This document shows positions 56,165 through 63,991 of a stretch of DNA of 64,000 nt, in pieces. Source of the stretch: Candidatus Saccharimonadota bacterium (GTDB lineage: Bacteria; Patescibacteriota; Saccharimonadia; Saccharimonadales; Saccharimonadaceae); assembly GCA_946893605.1 (NCBI GenBank), contig OX335598.1:1-64000 (forward strand), given 5' to 3'. The translations under genes were made by a program, and so were the position numbers. The notes under the pieces are model-generated. The model made no database searches and was not told the DNA's origin. It was given only the letters and a program-made list of their open reading frames with translations. Each line of letters opens with the position of its first letter. Within the stretch, counting starts at the first letter, position 1.

Positions 56165-57067
56165 TTGGATAGGTTTATAAAATTAGATAGCGGCGTTGAT
56201 GAAGGTCGCCTACCACTAATTGTAATTGTTGGTCCTACTGCTAGCGGCAAAACATCATTAGCCATACAATTGGCAAAGAAGTATAGAGGAGAGATAATTT
56301 GTGCTGACAGTAGAACTGTCTATCGTGGTATGAATATCGGGACAGCTAAGCCTTCTTTGGAAGAGCAGCAGGGGGTTTCTCATTGGGGTCTTGACTTAGT
56401 GGATCCAGGAGATTCTTTCAGTGTGTCGCAATTTAAGGGCTATACTCGTCAAAAGATTAAAGAAATCCGAAGTCGAGGAAATATTCCATTTATTGTTGGT
56501 GGAACAGGGTTGTATATTGATTCTGTTATATTTGATTTTCAGTTTGGAGCTAAATATAGCAAAGAAAAGAGAGCCAACTTACAAGAAATGACGATATATG
56601 AACTTCAACAATACTGCGTCAATCACGATGTAGCCTTGCCGGAGAATAGTAAAAATAAAAGATATCTAATTAGGGCTATTGAGCGAGCCGGTAAAAAACC
56701 ATCTGGATTGGAAGTGCCGTTGAGTAATACTATCGTTGTCGGAATTACTACAGGTAAACAGCTATTAAGGCAGAGAATTACAGATAGAGCAAAAAAAATG
56801 TTCAAGGATGGTGTTGTAGAAGAAACAATAGGATTAACTAATAACGCCGGGTGGTGTAATGAGGCTATGACGGGTAATGTTTATCCTATTATTAAGAAAT
56901 TAATCGAGAAAGAAATAGATGAAGATCAGGCTATTCGGGAGTTTATCGTTAGTGATGTAAACTTAGTGAAACGTCAGTTGACGTGGTTTAGACGAAACCC
57001 ATTTATTGAATGGGGAGATATTCATTCGTGTGAACAATATTTATCTCGAGTATTAGATAGTAAGTAA
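56165..57067 (+). CDS. miaA: tRNA dimethylallyltransferase
   Basis: Adds an isopentenyl group to A37 of tRNAs that read U-starting codons. Walker A VGPTASGKT at about 22-30, DSRTVYRGMNIGTAKP, and IPFIVGGTGLYIDSVI are family motifs. The start is TTG at 56165, with no ATG before the P-loop; a RBS-like GGGTTGAG lies upstream. The substrate supply (DMAPP) pathway is not seen here. Confidence 0.92.
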   Translation: MDRFIKLDSGVDEGRLPLIVIVGPTASGKTSLAIQLAKKYRGEIICADSRTVYRGMNIGTAKPSLEEQQGVSHWGLDLVDPGDSFSVSQFKGYTRQKIKEIRSRGNIPFIVGGTGLYIDSVIFDFQFGAKYSKEKRANLQEMTIYELQQYCVNHDVALPENSKNKRYLIRAIERAGKKPSGLEVPLSNTIVVGITTGKQLLRQRITDRAKKMFKDGVVEETIGLTNNAGWCNEAMTGNVYPIIKKLIEKEIDEDQAIREFIVSDVNLVKRQLTWFRRNPFIEWGDIHSCEQYLSRVLDSK

Positions 57068-57091
57068 AAAATATGTTACAATTATAGTACA

Positions 57092-57685
57092 ATGATTGAT
57101 TCATTATTTGGTTCAAAAACTAGGGTAAAATTATTACATCTTTTTCTGAATAATCCAGAAAAATCATTTTATGTGAGGGAAATTACTAGGATGATCGATG
57201 AGCAAATAAATTCTGTTCGTCGAGAGCTAGCTAATATGGTGTCTGTAGGTATAGTACAGCAGGATGCTATTGATAATAAGTTATACTATAGCGTAAATGA
57301 GGATTATCCGTATATCAAGCCGCTTGCGGCTATATTCTCAGATAAAAATACAGAAGGCGACACGGGTACTGCGGGCGGCGTTTCCTGGAAAGATTCTTTA
57401 GGAAGAATGAGGAGTTTAAAGTTGGCTATTATTTCGGGAAAATTAGTGGTCGGATCAAGTTCCTCTGTTGACCTGCTATTAGTTGGTGATGATATGTCTG
57501 CCGTAACTATAAAAAATCTTGTTAAAAAAATCGAAAAAGATAGAAAAATAGAGATAAATTATGCCGTAATATCTTATGATGATTTCTATTATAGGATGAG
57601 TGTCAAAGATAGGTTTATAATGGATATTATAAGAAATAAGCACTCCGTATTAGTAGATACGGAAAATATAATGAGAAAGGAGTAG
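57092..57685 (+). CDS. Winged-helix transcriptional regulator with nucleotidyltransferase-like domain
   Basis: An N-terminal winged helix (MIDSLFGSKTRVKLLHLFL) and a C-terminal domain with a GSSSSVDLLLVGDD segment that resembles the minimal-nucleotidyltransferase GSxxxxSDxDL pattern but lacks a second Asp. It is a type frequent in CPR genomes; its regulon is unknown. TGTTACAAT ends nine bases before ATG 57092. It is two bases from the next gene. Confidence 0.7.
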   Translation: MIDSLFGSKTRVKLLHLFLNNPEKSFYVREITRMIDEQINSVRRELANMVSVGIVQQDAIDNKLYYSVNEDYPYIKPLAAIFSDKNTEGDTGTAGGVSWKDSLGRMRSLKLAIISGKLVVGSSSSVDLLLVGDDMSAVTIKNLVKKIEKDRKIEINYAVISYDDFYYRMSVKDRFIMDIIRNKHSVLVDTENIMRKE

Positions 57686-57687
57686 GT

Positions 57688-58326
57688 ATGTTTGAAATAG
57701 AGTATAAAGGAGCAAATGTTGTTATTATTACCACAAAGAAACTTCGTGTGGTATTTGATCCGAATTTAGAGATTGTCGGAGGAAAAAATGTTTCTGTGAA
57801 TAATGACGTAGAAGTGGTCACGGAGGATCGGTTTGCTGTTGTGGGTTCTACACCAAGATTGCTATTTTCGGGTCCAGGTGAATATGAAGTCGGAGATATC
57901 TCATTGCTAGGAATTCCAGCGCGCCGACATATCGACGCTGCAGATGATGTTAAAAAATCTACAATATATAAAATTACGATTAGTGAAGCTAAGGGGGTGG
58001 TTGTTGGTAATATTGAGAATAAACTAACTGATGATCAGCTTGAAGATATAGGTGTTGTTGATTTTGCAATATTACCTGTCGGTGGAAATGGATATACATT
58101 AGACGCAATGGGAGCGACTTCAATAATTCGTCAATTGGATCCTAAGGTGGTGATTCCGGTGCATTACAATGACGCTACTTTGCATTATGAAGTTCCACAG
58201 AATGGCGTGGATGAGTTTGTAAAAAATCTAGGAGCTCCAGTTGTTGAGGCTGGTCCAAAGTGGAAGCTAAAGAAAATAACAGATCTGCCAGATAATTTAA
58301 CGGTTGTTCAGATATCGAAAAGCTAA
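57688..58326 (+). CDS. Metallo-beta-lactamase-fold protein, likely non-catalytic
   Basis: A 212-residue UlaG-like MBL fold: ANVVIITTKKLRVVFDPN, FSGPGEYEVGDISLLGIP, PVGGNGYTLDAMGAT and KVVIPVHYND. The catalytic HxHxDH motif is absent, so hydrolysis is doubtful. It is coupled to the upstream regulator. AAAGGAG precedes ATG 57688. Confidence 0.7.
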   Translation: MFEIEYKGANVVIITTKKLRVVFDPNLEIVGGKNVSVNNDVEVVTEDRFAVVGSTPRLLFSGPGEYEVGDISLLGIPARRHIDAADDVKKSTIYKITISEAKGVVVGNIENKLTDDQLEDIGVVDFAILPVGGNGYTLDAMGATSIIRQLDPKVVIPVHYNDATLHYEVPQNGVDEFVKNLGAPVVEAGPKWKLKKITDLPDNLTVVQISKS

Positions 58327-58349
58327 GATCTTCTCGTTGAATTAAAAAT

Positions 58350-58373
58350 AACTCCGATAATACAATCGGAGTT
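58350..58373. terminator. Bidirectional intrinsic terminator
   Basis: AACTCCGAT pairs with ATCGGAGTT with A/T runs on both sides; ends the MBL gene (+) and rpmB (-). Confidence 0.75.
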
Positions 58374-58398
58374 ATTTTATTAAAATTTGATTTAGCGA

Positions 58399-58608
58399 TT
58401 ACTTATTAGTAGCTGTGCTCAAAATACCTTTTTTCTTCAGGGTGCGAATAGCTTTCGTGCTTAAAGTCATGGTAATTTTTTGACCGTCAACAACAAAAGT
58501 CTTCTTCTGAAGGTTTGGTTTGAAAACACGCTTAGTGCGGCGCAGGGAGAAGCTGACGTTGTTGCCATACTGCTTGCCTTTGCCTGTTAAATCACATCGT
58601 GATGCCAT
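58399..58608 (-). CDS. rpmB: 50S ribosomal protein bL28
   Basis: The start MASRCDLTGKGKQYGNNVS is at ATG 58608 with an AGAGAG site, so the 23 residues before it in the longer ORF are not part of the protein. RRTKRVFKPNLQKKTF and ITMTLSTKAIRTLKKKG complete the chain of 69 residues. Confidence 0.94.
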   Translation of the reverse strand: MASRCDLTGKGKQYGNNVSFSLRRTKRVFKPNLQKKTFVVDGQKITMTLSTKAIRTLKKKGILSTATNK

Positions 58609-58690
58609 TTCCACTCTCTTTACTTTATTATTAATAACAATCCTTATTATTGTAGCGACATTTGTGTAATTAGTCAAGATTACGTATTGA

Positions 58691-58699
58691 TGCTATAAT
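58691..58699 (+). promoter_or_regulatory. Extended -10 promoter for the site-2 protease
   Basis: TGCTATAAT ends seven bases before ATG 58707. Confidence 0.6.
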
Positions 58700-58706
58700 A
58701 ACACTT

Positions 58707-59351
58707 ATGATTTTAGAAATAATAATAGTTTTGACTGTCATATTGCTGTCTATGACTATTCATGAGGCTATGCATGCTTTTATAGGGTATGCACTGGGCG
58801 ATAATACCGCAAAAGAAGAGGGAAGATTAACACTTAATCCCGTAAGACATATTGATCCGGTGATGACTATTTTGCTTCCTTTGATTATGGTGGTGCTACA
58901 TGCTCCAGTTTTCGGAGGGGCTAAGCCTGTTCCGTTTAATCCAAATAGAGTCCGTTTTGGCGATTGGGGGGCGGCTCTTGTTGCTCTTTCTGGTCCAATT
59001 ACTAATTTAATAATCGCCTTTATTGTGTTTGGCGTCGGAGTGTTTAGCGGCGTTATTAATAATGCTGGGTCAGTACAGCCTACGATATTTGGACTGATTA
59101 TTTCTACTGCTGTATCGGTGAATCTGGGTTTTTTTGTTTTTAATATGCTACCAATTACGCCTCTGGACGGATCTAGAATATTATATGCCGTAGCGCCAAA
59201 TAGCGTCAGGAGTGTTATGCAAAAAATTGAGCAAAACGGCGTTCTTTTGGTGATGATTATAGTTGTGCTGTTTTCTGATGTAATTGGGCAGGTTATGTCG
59301 GGCTGTATTCGGGCAATTTTGCGTGTATTTATGAATATATTTGGTGTATAA
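58707..59351 (+). CDS. Site-2 protease (M50) family membrane metalloprotease
   Basis: An intramembrane zinc protease that cleaves membrane-bound regulators or leader peptides. The HEAMH motif is at about residue 19-23 and the third ligand lies in PITPLDGSRIL. Five or six hydrophobic segments. There is no PDZ domain, so this is the minimal form. Its stop codon overlaps the -10 of the following RNA gene. Confidence 0.88.
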   Translation: MILEIIIVLTVILLSMTIHEAMHAFIGYALGDNTAKEEGRLTLNPVRHIDPVMTILLPLIMVVLHAPVFGGAKPVPFNPNRVRFGDWGAALVALSGPITNLIIAFIVFGVGVFSGVINNAGSVQPTIFGLIISTAVSVNLGFFVFNMLPITPLDGSRILYAVAPNSVRSVMQKIEQNGVLLVMIIVVLFSDVIGQVMSGCIRAILRVFMNIFGV

Positions 59352-59359
59352 TGGAAGCA

Positions 59360-59508
59360 TACCCCGGATTTATCCGTGGGCGCGTATGATTTTCCTAACA
59401 TCATATGATAGGGAGCTTTAATGATTTATTGTCGTGGCAATAAGTTGCGAGCACCCACCTTGCATTTATGCGGGGAATATCTAGCGCCCACAGACAAGTC
59501 TAGGGTTT
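59360..59508 (+). ncRNA. ssrS: Candidate 6S RNA
   Basis: A structured RNA of about 150 bases between the protease and rnpB. TATAAT at 59347-59352 overlaps the protease stop. GTGGGCGC (from about 59377) pairs perfectly with GCGCCCAC (from about 59484); an outer ACCC/GGGT and two small hairpins flank it. On the 3' side CACCTTG leads a hairpin CCTTGCA-TTTA-TGCGGGG; E. coli 6S RNA has a matching CACCTTGAAC hairpin on the 3' strand of its central bubble. A TTATTG/CAATAA hairpin could close the end loop. The identity is inferred by pattern, not by a model search. Confidence 0.55.
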
Positions 59509-59527
59509 AGTGCTATAATATACTATG

Positions 59528-59863
59528 TAGTCTGTTAGGCAATCGCTTAAGTTATACTTAAGAGGAAAGTCCGGGCAGCGAAGGATACGACAGTCGTTAA
59601 CGGCGACCGGAGGCAACTCTAGGGAAAGTGCCACAGAAACGAAACTACCTTCGTATTTTATATACGAGGGAAAAGGTGAAACGAGTGGGGTAAGAGCCCA
59701 CAGTCGTCTATGGCGACATAGACGAGAGGTAAACCCTGTCGGCTGCAAGGAGATTTGCAAATAGGATTATCCGTCCGCAGATCGATAACCGCTTGATTTG
59801 TTTGGCAACAAGCAAACTAGATAGATGGTTGCCCTAGACAGAACCCGGCTTATAGGCAGACTA
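59528..59863 (+). ncRNA. rnpB: RNase P RNA
   Basis: The catalytic RNA that matures tRNA 5' ends. P1 pairs TAGTCTG with CAGACTA. GAGGAAAGTCCGGGC, GCCACAGAAACG and GGGGTAAGAGCCCAC are the universal core blocks, and the 3' side has ACCCGGCTTATAGGCAGAC. Bacterial type A. The promoter is TGCTATAAT at 59511-59519. Confidence 0.95.
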
Positions 59864-59868
59864 TGAAT

Positions 59869-59898
59869 AAAACACCCTGCATAATGTCAGGGTGTTTT
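59869..59898. terminator. Bidirectional terminator between rnpB and rplT
   Basis: AAAACACCCTG pairs with CAGGGTGTTTT (11 bp) with A/T runs on both sides. Confidence 0.85.
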
Positions 59899-59918
59899 AT
59901 ATTGGTAGTTTTATCCTG

Positions 59919-60260
59919 TTATAGACTCGCTTTTACTATTTCAGCGAAAGCTTTTGGCTCGTTAACTGCCAATTCTGCTAATATTTTTCTATCAATCTCA
60001 ATATTTTTAGATTTCATAGAAGCTATAAGTTTGCCGTAAGTTGTACCTTCTTGTCGAGCGGCTGCATTGATTCGGGTAATCCATAGACCGCGTAGATCGC
60101 GCTTCTTGTTTCGGCGATCGCGGTAGGCGTACTGTAGAGCCCTAATAACACCTTGTTTTGCAAGACGAAAACTTCTGGTGCGATTATGTTGCATTCCCTC
60201 AGCTGCTTTTAAGATTTTTTTGTGCTTAGCGCGTGCGGCAACTCCTCGTTTTACTCGCAT
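59919..60260 (-). CDS. rplT: 50S ribosomal protein bL20
   Basis: Needed for early 50S assembly. [20 protein letters not shown] and the [21 protein letters not shown] block are conserved; 113 residues. It lies two bases after rpmI in the infC-rpmI-rplT order. Confidence 0.96.
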   Translation of the reverse strand: MRVKRGVAARAKHKKILKAAEGMQHNRTRSFRLAKQGVIRALQYAYRDRRNKKRDLRGLWITRINAAARQEGTTYGKLIASMKSKNIEIDRKILAELAVNEPKAFAEIVKASL

Positions 60261-60262
60261 AA

Positions 60263-60457
60263 CTATACTCCCATTGCTCGACGGGCGTTCTTGGCCATCG
60301 AACCAGTTACTGTTGCTGTTGTGTTGATTGCGCGCTTACGACTTTTTGACTTTTTAGCCAACAAGTGGCCGCCAAATGCGCGCTGGCGGGTCAATTTTCC
60401 GGTGCTGGTCAGCTTGATACGCTTCGCAGTGCCTTTGTGGGTCTTTAGCTTTGGCAT
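60263..60457 (-). CDS. rpmI: 50S ribosomal protein bL35
   Basis: A 64-residue basic protein starting [20 protein letters not shown]. An AAGGAG site inside the end of infC precedes ATG 60457. Confidence 0.95.
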   Translation of the reverse strand: MPKLKTHKGTAKRIKLTSTGKLTRQRAFGGHLLAKKSKSRKRAINTTATVTGSMAKNARRAMGV

Positions 60458-60460
60458 TAT

Positions 60461-60965
60461 TTACTCCTTATTACTACGCTCAGATTGCGACCAGCCATCT
60501 GAGGTTTTTTGCTCTAATATTGCGTCTTCACTAAGGTGTTCCATGATTTTGTCGATCAATTCGTAGCCGATCTCTTTATGGGCCATTTCGCGACCTTTGT
60601 AGACCACTTGTATACGAACTTTATGTCCGCCCTCTAAAAATTTACGGATCTTCTTCAGCTTAACCTCTACTTGTCTCCAGCTCCTATCTTTAGACCAAAG
60701 CGCATCTGCTTTAGGTCTCCAGATTTAACCCAGCGCCGATTTTCTGTTGATCCTTCATTTTTTGGTACTGGTACTTACCCCAGTCAATGATTTTAGCAAC
60801 TGGCGGATTGGCTCCCGGTGATATTTCAACTAGGTCAAGATTCATGTCGTTGGCCTTACTTAAAGCCTCTTTAAGGGACATGATTCCTAGCTGCTCGCCA
60901 TCAGGACCAATTATCCGCAGTTCTCTTGCACGGATTGCTCCGTTGATACGGATTGATTTATTAAT
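60461..60965 (-). CDS. infC: Translation initiation factor IF-3 (AUU start, two frame shifts)
   Basis: IF-3 checks the start codon and blocks early subunit joining. The chain reads [40 protein letters not shown], then [12 protein letters not shown] and [16 protein letters not shown]. No ATG/GTG/TTG precedes it; ATT 60965 with GGAGA upstream is the likely start, as in E. coli infC. One A is missing near 60740-60743 (restoring [14 protein letters not shown]) and one near 60671 (restoring GDKVEVKLKK). Its absence from simple ORF calls is explained by these three facts. Confidence 0.9.
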
Positions 60966-61049
60966 CTCTGGCTCTCCTTTTTTGAAGCAATTTTAGATTA
61001 ACTCAGTTGCTATTGTAACAGAGATGTTTGTTATTTTCAAGGATAATAA

Positions 61050-62573
61050 TTAACCTATGTTAATCTGTCTGTATTGTAGGCTTTCTGCTATGTGCGGAAT
61101 TTCTATGGATGTGGATCCTTCTAAATCTGCGATAGTGCGAGAAACTTTTATAACCTTAAAGTAGCTGCGAGTGCTTAAATCTAGTTTTTTGGCTGCGTTC
61201 GTCAAGAAGGTTTTTGCAGATTCTGAGATTGATGTAATTTTATCAACGTTACTACTTGGAATGTCATTGTTGTATTTATAACTACACTTATATCTGTCTC
61301 TCTGAATAGAGTAGGCTTTATGTATCTCAGATAAAAATGTCTCTTGTTGTGATTTTGTCGACATTTTATTATTTAATAATTTTTCATGGGGGACTCGTGA
61401 AACCGATACCGTTAGGTCTATTCGATCGAGTAGCGGTCCCGATAATCTTTTTTGATAATTGATAATTTGATTTTGTGAACATACGCAAGTTTTTTCTGGG
61501 TCTCCAAGAAATCCACAAGGACAGGGATTCATTGTGGCTACTAATAAGAAATTGGCAGGGAAGTTGAACTTACCATTTGCACGACTGACGGTAATTTCGT
61601 GATCCTCTAGGGGTTGACGAAGTGATTCAAGTACAGTGCGCGGATATTCGAGTAACTCGTCAAGAAATAGGACGCCTCTATGAGCTAAACTGATTTCTCC
61701 TGGCTGTACTTTCGATCCTCCGCCAATAATAGATGCTCTACTTGCGGTGTGGTGCGGCGACCTGAATGGTCTATCTACTATGGGATTATTTATTATAGTG
61801 TGTTCTCCAAGACTGTGAAGTTTTGTCACTTCTACTATCTCATCCTCTGATAGGGCTGGTAATAGATTCTTCAAAGATTTTGCCAACATAGTTTTTCCTG
61901 ATCCCGGAGGGCCGGACAATAAAATATTATGTCTTCCGGCAACGGCTATCTGGATAGCTCTCTTTGCTTGTTCTTGTCCGTAGATGTCGTCGATGGTTGG
62001 CACGTTTTTATGATTGTGAGATACATTTTTTATTGATGATCTGTCTATTGGCTTAATAATCTTTTCTTTTTTGAGATGTAAGAAGAGTGATTTTAAGTTT
62101 TCTACTGGAAATACATCAATTCCAGTCACTAGCGCCGCTTGTTTGGCGTTTTGGGCCGGCACGTATACTGATTTAATTTTTTGGTTTTTAGCCACTTCGG
62201 CTGTAATAATTGCTGATCGTATTGGACGTAGGCTGCCGTCTAGCGCTAGTTCTCCCGCAAAAACCGCATTACTTACGTCGCTTTGGTTGAGTACTCCGTT
62301 GATGCATAATATAGATAAGGCGATTGGGAGATCGAAGTGAGATCCGTCTTTTGGTAACTCTGCCGGTGCTAAGTTGATGGTTATTTTTCCTTTTGGAAAA
62401 TCCAGGGAAGAGTTTTTTATTGCACTACGTACTCGATCTCTGGACTCATCGATAGCCTTATTACCCATTCCGACAATTTGCAGGCTAGGAAGTCCTTTTG
62501 ACATATCTCCCTCAACTTCGATGATTTGCCCGCTAAATCCATAAGGTGTAGCTGAAATAACTCTACTAATCAT
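61050..62573 (-). CDS. comM: ComM-like Mg-chelatase family helicase
   Basis: A ring ATPase for branch migration during natural transformation. An N-terminal Lon-like fold (SLQIVGMGNKAIDESRDRVR), Walker A SGPPGSGKTMLA at about residue 220, Walker B GVLFLDELLEY, and the NPCPCGFLGDPEKTCVC cysteine motif are present. Length 507, normal. With the pilus genes it supports DNA uptake competence. Confidence 0.92.
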   Translation of the reverse strand: MISRVISATPYGFSGQIIEVEGDMSKGLPSLQIVGMGNKAIDESRDRVRSAIKNSSLDFPKGKITINLAPAELPKDGSHFDLPIALSILCINGVLNQSDVSNAVFAGELALDGSLRPIRSAIITAEVAKNQKIKSVYVPAQNAKQAALVTGIDVFPVENLKSLFLHLKKEKIIKPIDRSSIKNVSHNHKNVPTIDDIYGQEQAKRAIQIAVAGRHNILLSGPPGSGKTMLAKSLKNLLPALSEDEIVEVTKLHSLGEHTIINNPIVDRPFRSPHHTASRASIIGGGSKVQPGEISLAHRGVLFLDELLEYPRTVLESLRQPLEDHEITVSRANGKFNFPANFLLVATMNPCPCGFLGDPEKTCVCSQNQIINYQKRLSGPLLDRIDLTVSVSRVPHEKLLNNKMSTKSQQETFLSEIHKAYSIQRDRYKCSYKYNNDIPSSNVDKITSISESAKTFLTNAAKKLDLSTRSYFKVIKVSRTIADLEGSTSIEIPHIAESLQYRQINIG

Positions 62574-62639
62574 GAATCTATTAAAACATAAGCATGTAGA
62601 TTTTTGAATGAGATCAGGATATAATATGAATCGATATGT

Positions 62640-63039
62640 GGGGCTGATATAGCTTTCGACAATTGGACCTTATCATGACATTCTGCGAGCCGACGATACG
62701 CGTAAGTATATTTAGATGCAAACTTTGTTGCAAAAGCAAAGTCATTCGTAGCGAGCGCTTTCGCTCCTAAGATGGCCTTTGCGCCAATCGCTGCCTAATT
62801 TTTAGCGATCATCCTTGTATTGTGGCAACAGTCAATATCTAAGGGTGTTATATCTATGTTGCTTGCTATATATTTGGAAGTAGCGGATATGTAGGACTTT
62901 TACTACGTAACGGAACTCGGTTTTCTTGGTTTATTTTAAATCCGAGTAGCGTTATTAAATAAATTTAGATAAGCCTATGCTCGTAGACGAATGTTGTGAT
63001 ACCAGTTGGACCCGGGGGCAGTACCCGGCAGCTCCACCA
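62640..63039 (+). ncRNA. ssrA: Transfer-messenger RNA (tmRNA)
   Basis: Rescues stalled ribosomes by tagging the nascent chain. The tRNA-like ends are GGGGCTGATATAGCTTTCGA and GTTGGACCCGGGGG...CAGCTCCACCA, with an acceptor of 7 pairs and encoded CCA. The tag frame runs from GCA 62718 to TAA 62796: 26 codons starting ANFVAKAKSF and ending PIAA. Pseudoknots flank it. TATAAT lies at 62620-62625. Confidence 0.95.
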
Positions 63040-63052
63040 GGTAGATTAGATT

Positions 63053-63080
63053 AAAGGTCAGCCTTATCGCTGGCTTTATT
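63053..63080 (+). terminator. Intrinsic terminator after tmRNA
   Basis: AAAG and CAGC pair with GCTG and CTTT around TTATC-like loop; TATTTATG follows. Confidence 0.55.
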
Positions 63081-63114
63081 TATGTTAAAGAGTAGAATTT
63101 ATCTTTAAGATAGA

Positions 63115-63145
63115 AAAACAACCACCTGCGAGTAGTGGTTGTTTT
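63115..63145. terminator. Bidirectional terminator
   Basis: AAAACAACCAC pairs perfectly with GTGGTTGTTTT (11 bp). It can insulate tmRNA from anything entering from the right. Confidence 0.8.
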
Positions 63146-63962
63146 CAAAAAAGTGGAGTTTTACAATTTCTTTTTATTTTTGGCTTCTGTATAACTTTTT
63201 TATTCAGAAGCTACCCCTATAATAAGCTATATAAATGCTTATGTCAACAATATTTTTGTAAAAAGTTGAGTAAAAAATACCACACATTTTATAATCTTCT
63301 TTCTAATTTTTGCAGCTGTTTTTCTAATGGCTTTTACTATGAAGTTACATGCCAGAGACTGGCGTTTGTTTGATGACTTTCTATGTCTTTTATGTGTGCG
63401 ATAAATTAAATTGTCGCACATTTTCTAGGACTCTTTTATTGAAGTGTAAAAGGTGGCTTTGTGTACTATGAATAAACTTTATACTTTCGTTTTGTAATTT
63501 TTAATTAAAACTGTTGTGTAACATTTTGATGTATAAGATTTAATATACATACTGATGCTTGGATGTTCTTGTAATAATATAAAAAATAATTTTGTTAAGT
63601 TTGCTGTAGTGTGACAATGAAAGTGAATAGAGTTTTATAAAGCGGGGAATAGAGACTACTATTTTATCGCGGTTTCGAGTGCTAGACGTCAGTCTGATAT
63701 TGACTGTACGAACCTATTTTTGTGGCAATGTTTGGATGACGGGTAATCATAGGTTAGTCGTGCAGTTGGGGGTCGCTAAGTCAATAATATCTTCATTGAA
63801 TGGTGCGTAATCCGTGCTAGATAATAATCAAAAATGACAAGATTGTTGTAAAATGCACAGATGACTATAAAGGGATAAGAGAATAATTAACAGATGATAA
63901 TTTTAACAACATTAAAAAATAAGAAATAAGTGAAAATTACAATATTTTTGACCGAGTAATGA
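63146..63962. other. AT-rich gene-poor stretch with inverted repeats
   Basis: No supported gene. Inverted repeats seen: GCTTCTG/CAGAAGC (63183-63211), ATAAGC/GCTTAT (about 63223-63243), TGTGCGA/TCGCACA around 63395-63420, and a nested stem GGTT-CG/CGAACC with CAGTC/GACTG inside near 63669-63714, followed by TATTTTTG. A basic 60-residue minus ORF at 63239-63421 lacks a start signal. The part from about 63637 to 63830 looks less AT-rich and more structured than the rest. Confidence 0.5.
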
Positions 63963-63991
63963 TTGACATCTAAATAGGGCTATGCTAGTAT
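63963..63991 (+). promoter_or_regulatory. Strong promoter at the window end
   Basis: TTGACA (63963-63968), exactly 17 bases ending TGC, TAGTAT (63986-63991). A/T tracts upstream resemble an UP element, and a second -35-like TTGACC lies about 13 bases upstream. It points out of the window; a stable-RNA or other highly expressed gene may follow. Confidence 0.65.

Noticed and set aside
63239-63421. A basic 60-residue minus-strand protein
   Set aside because: No ribosome-binding site or promoter with the usual spacing, low-complexity basic composition, and it spans inverted repeats.
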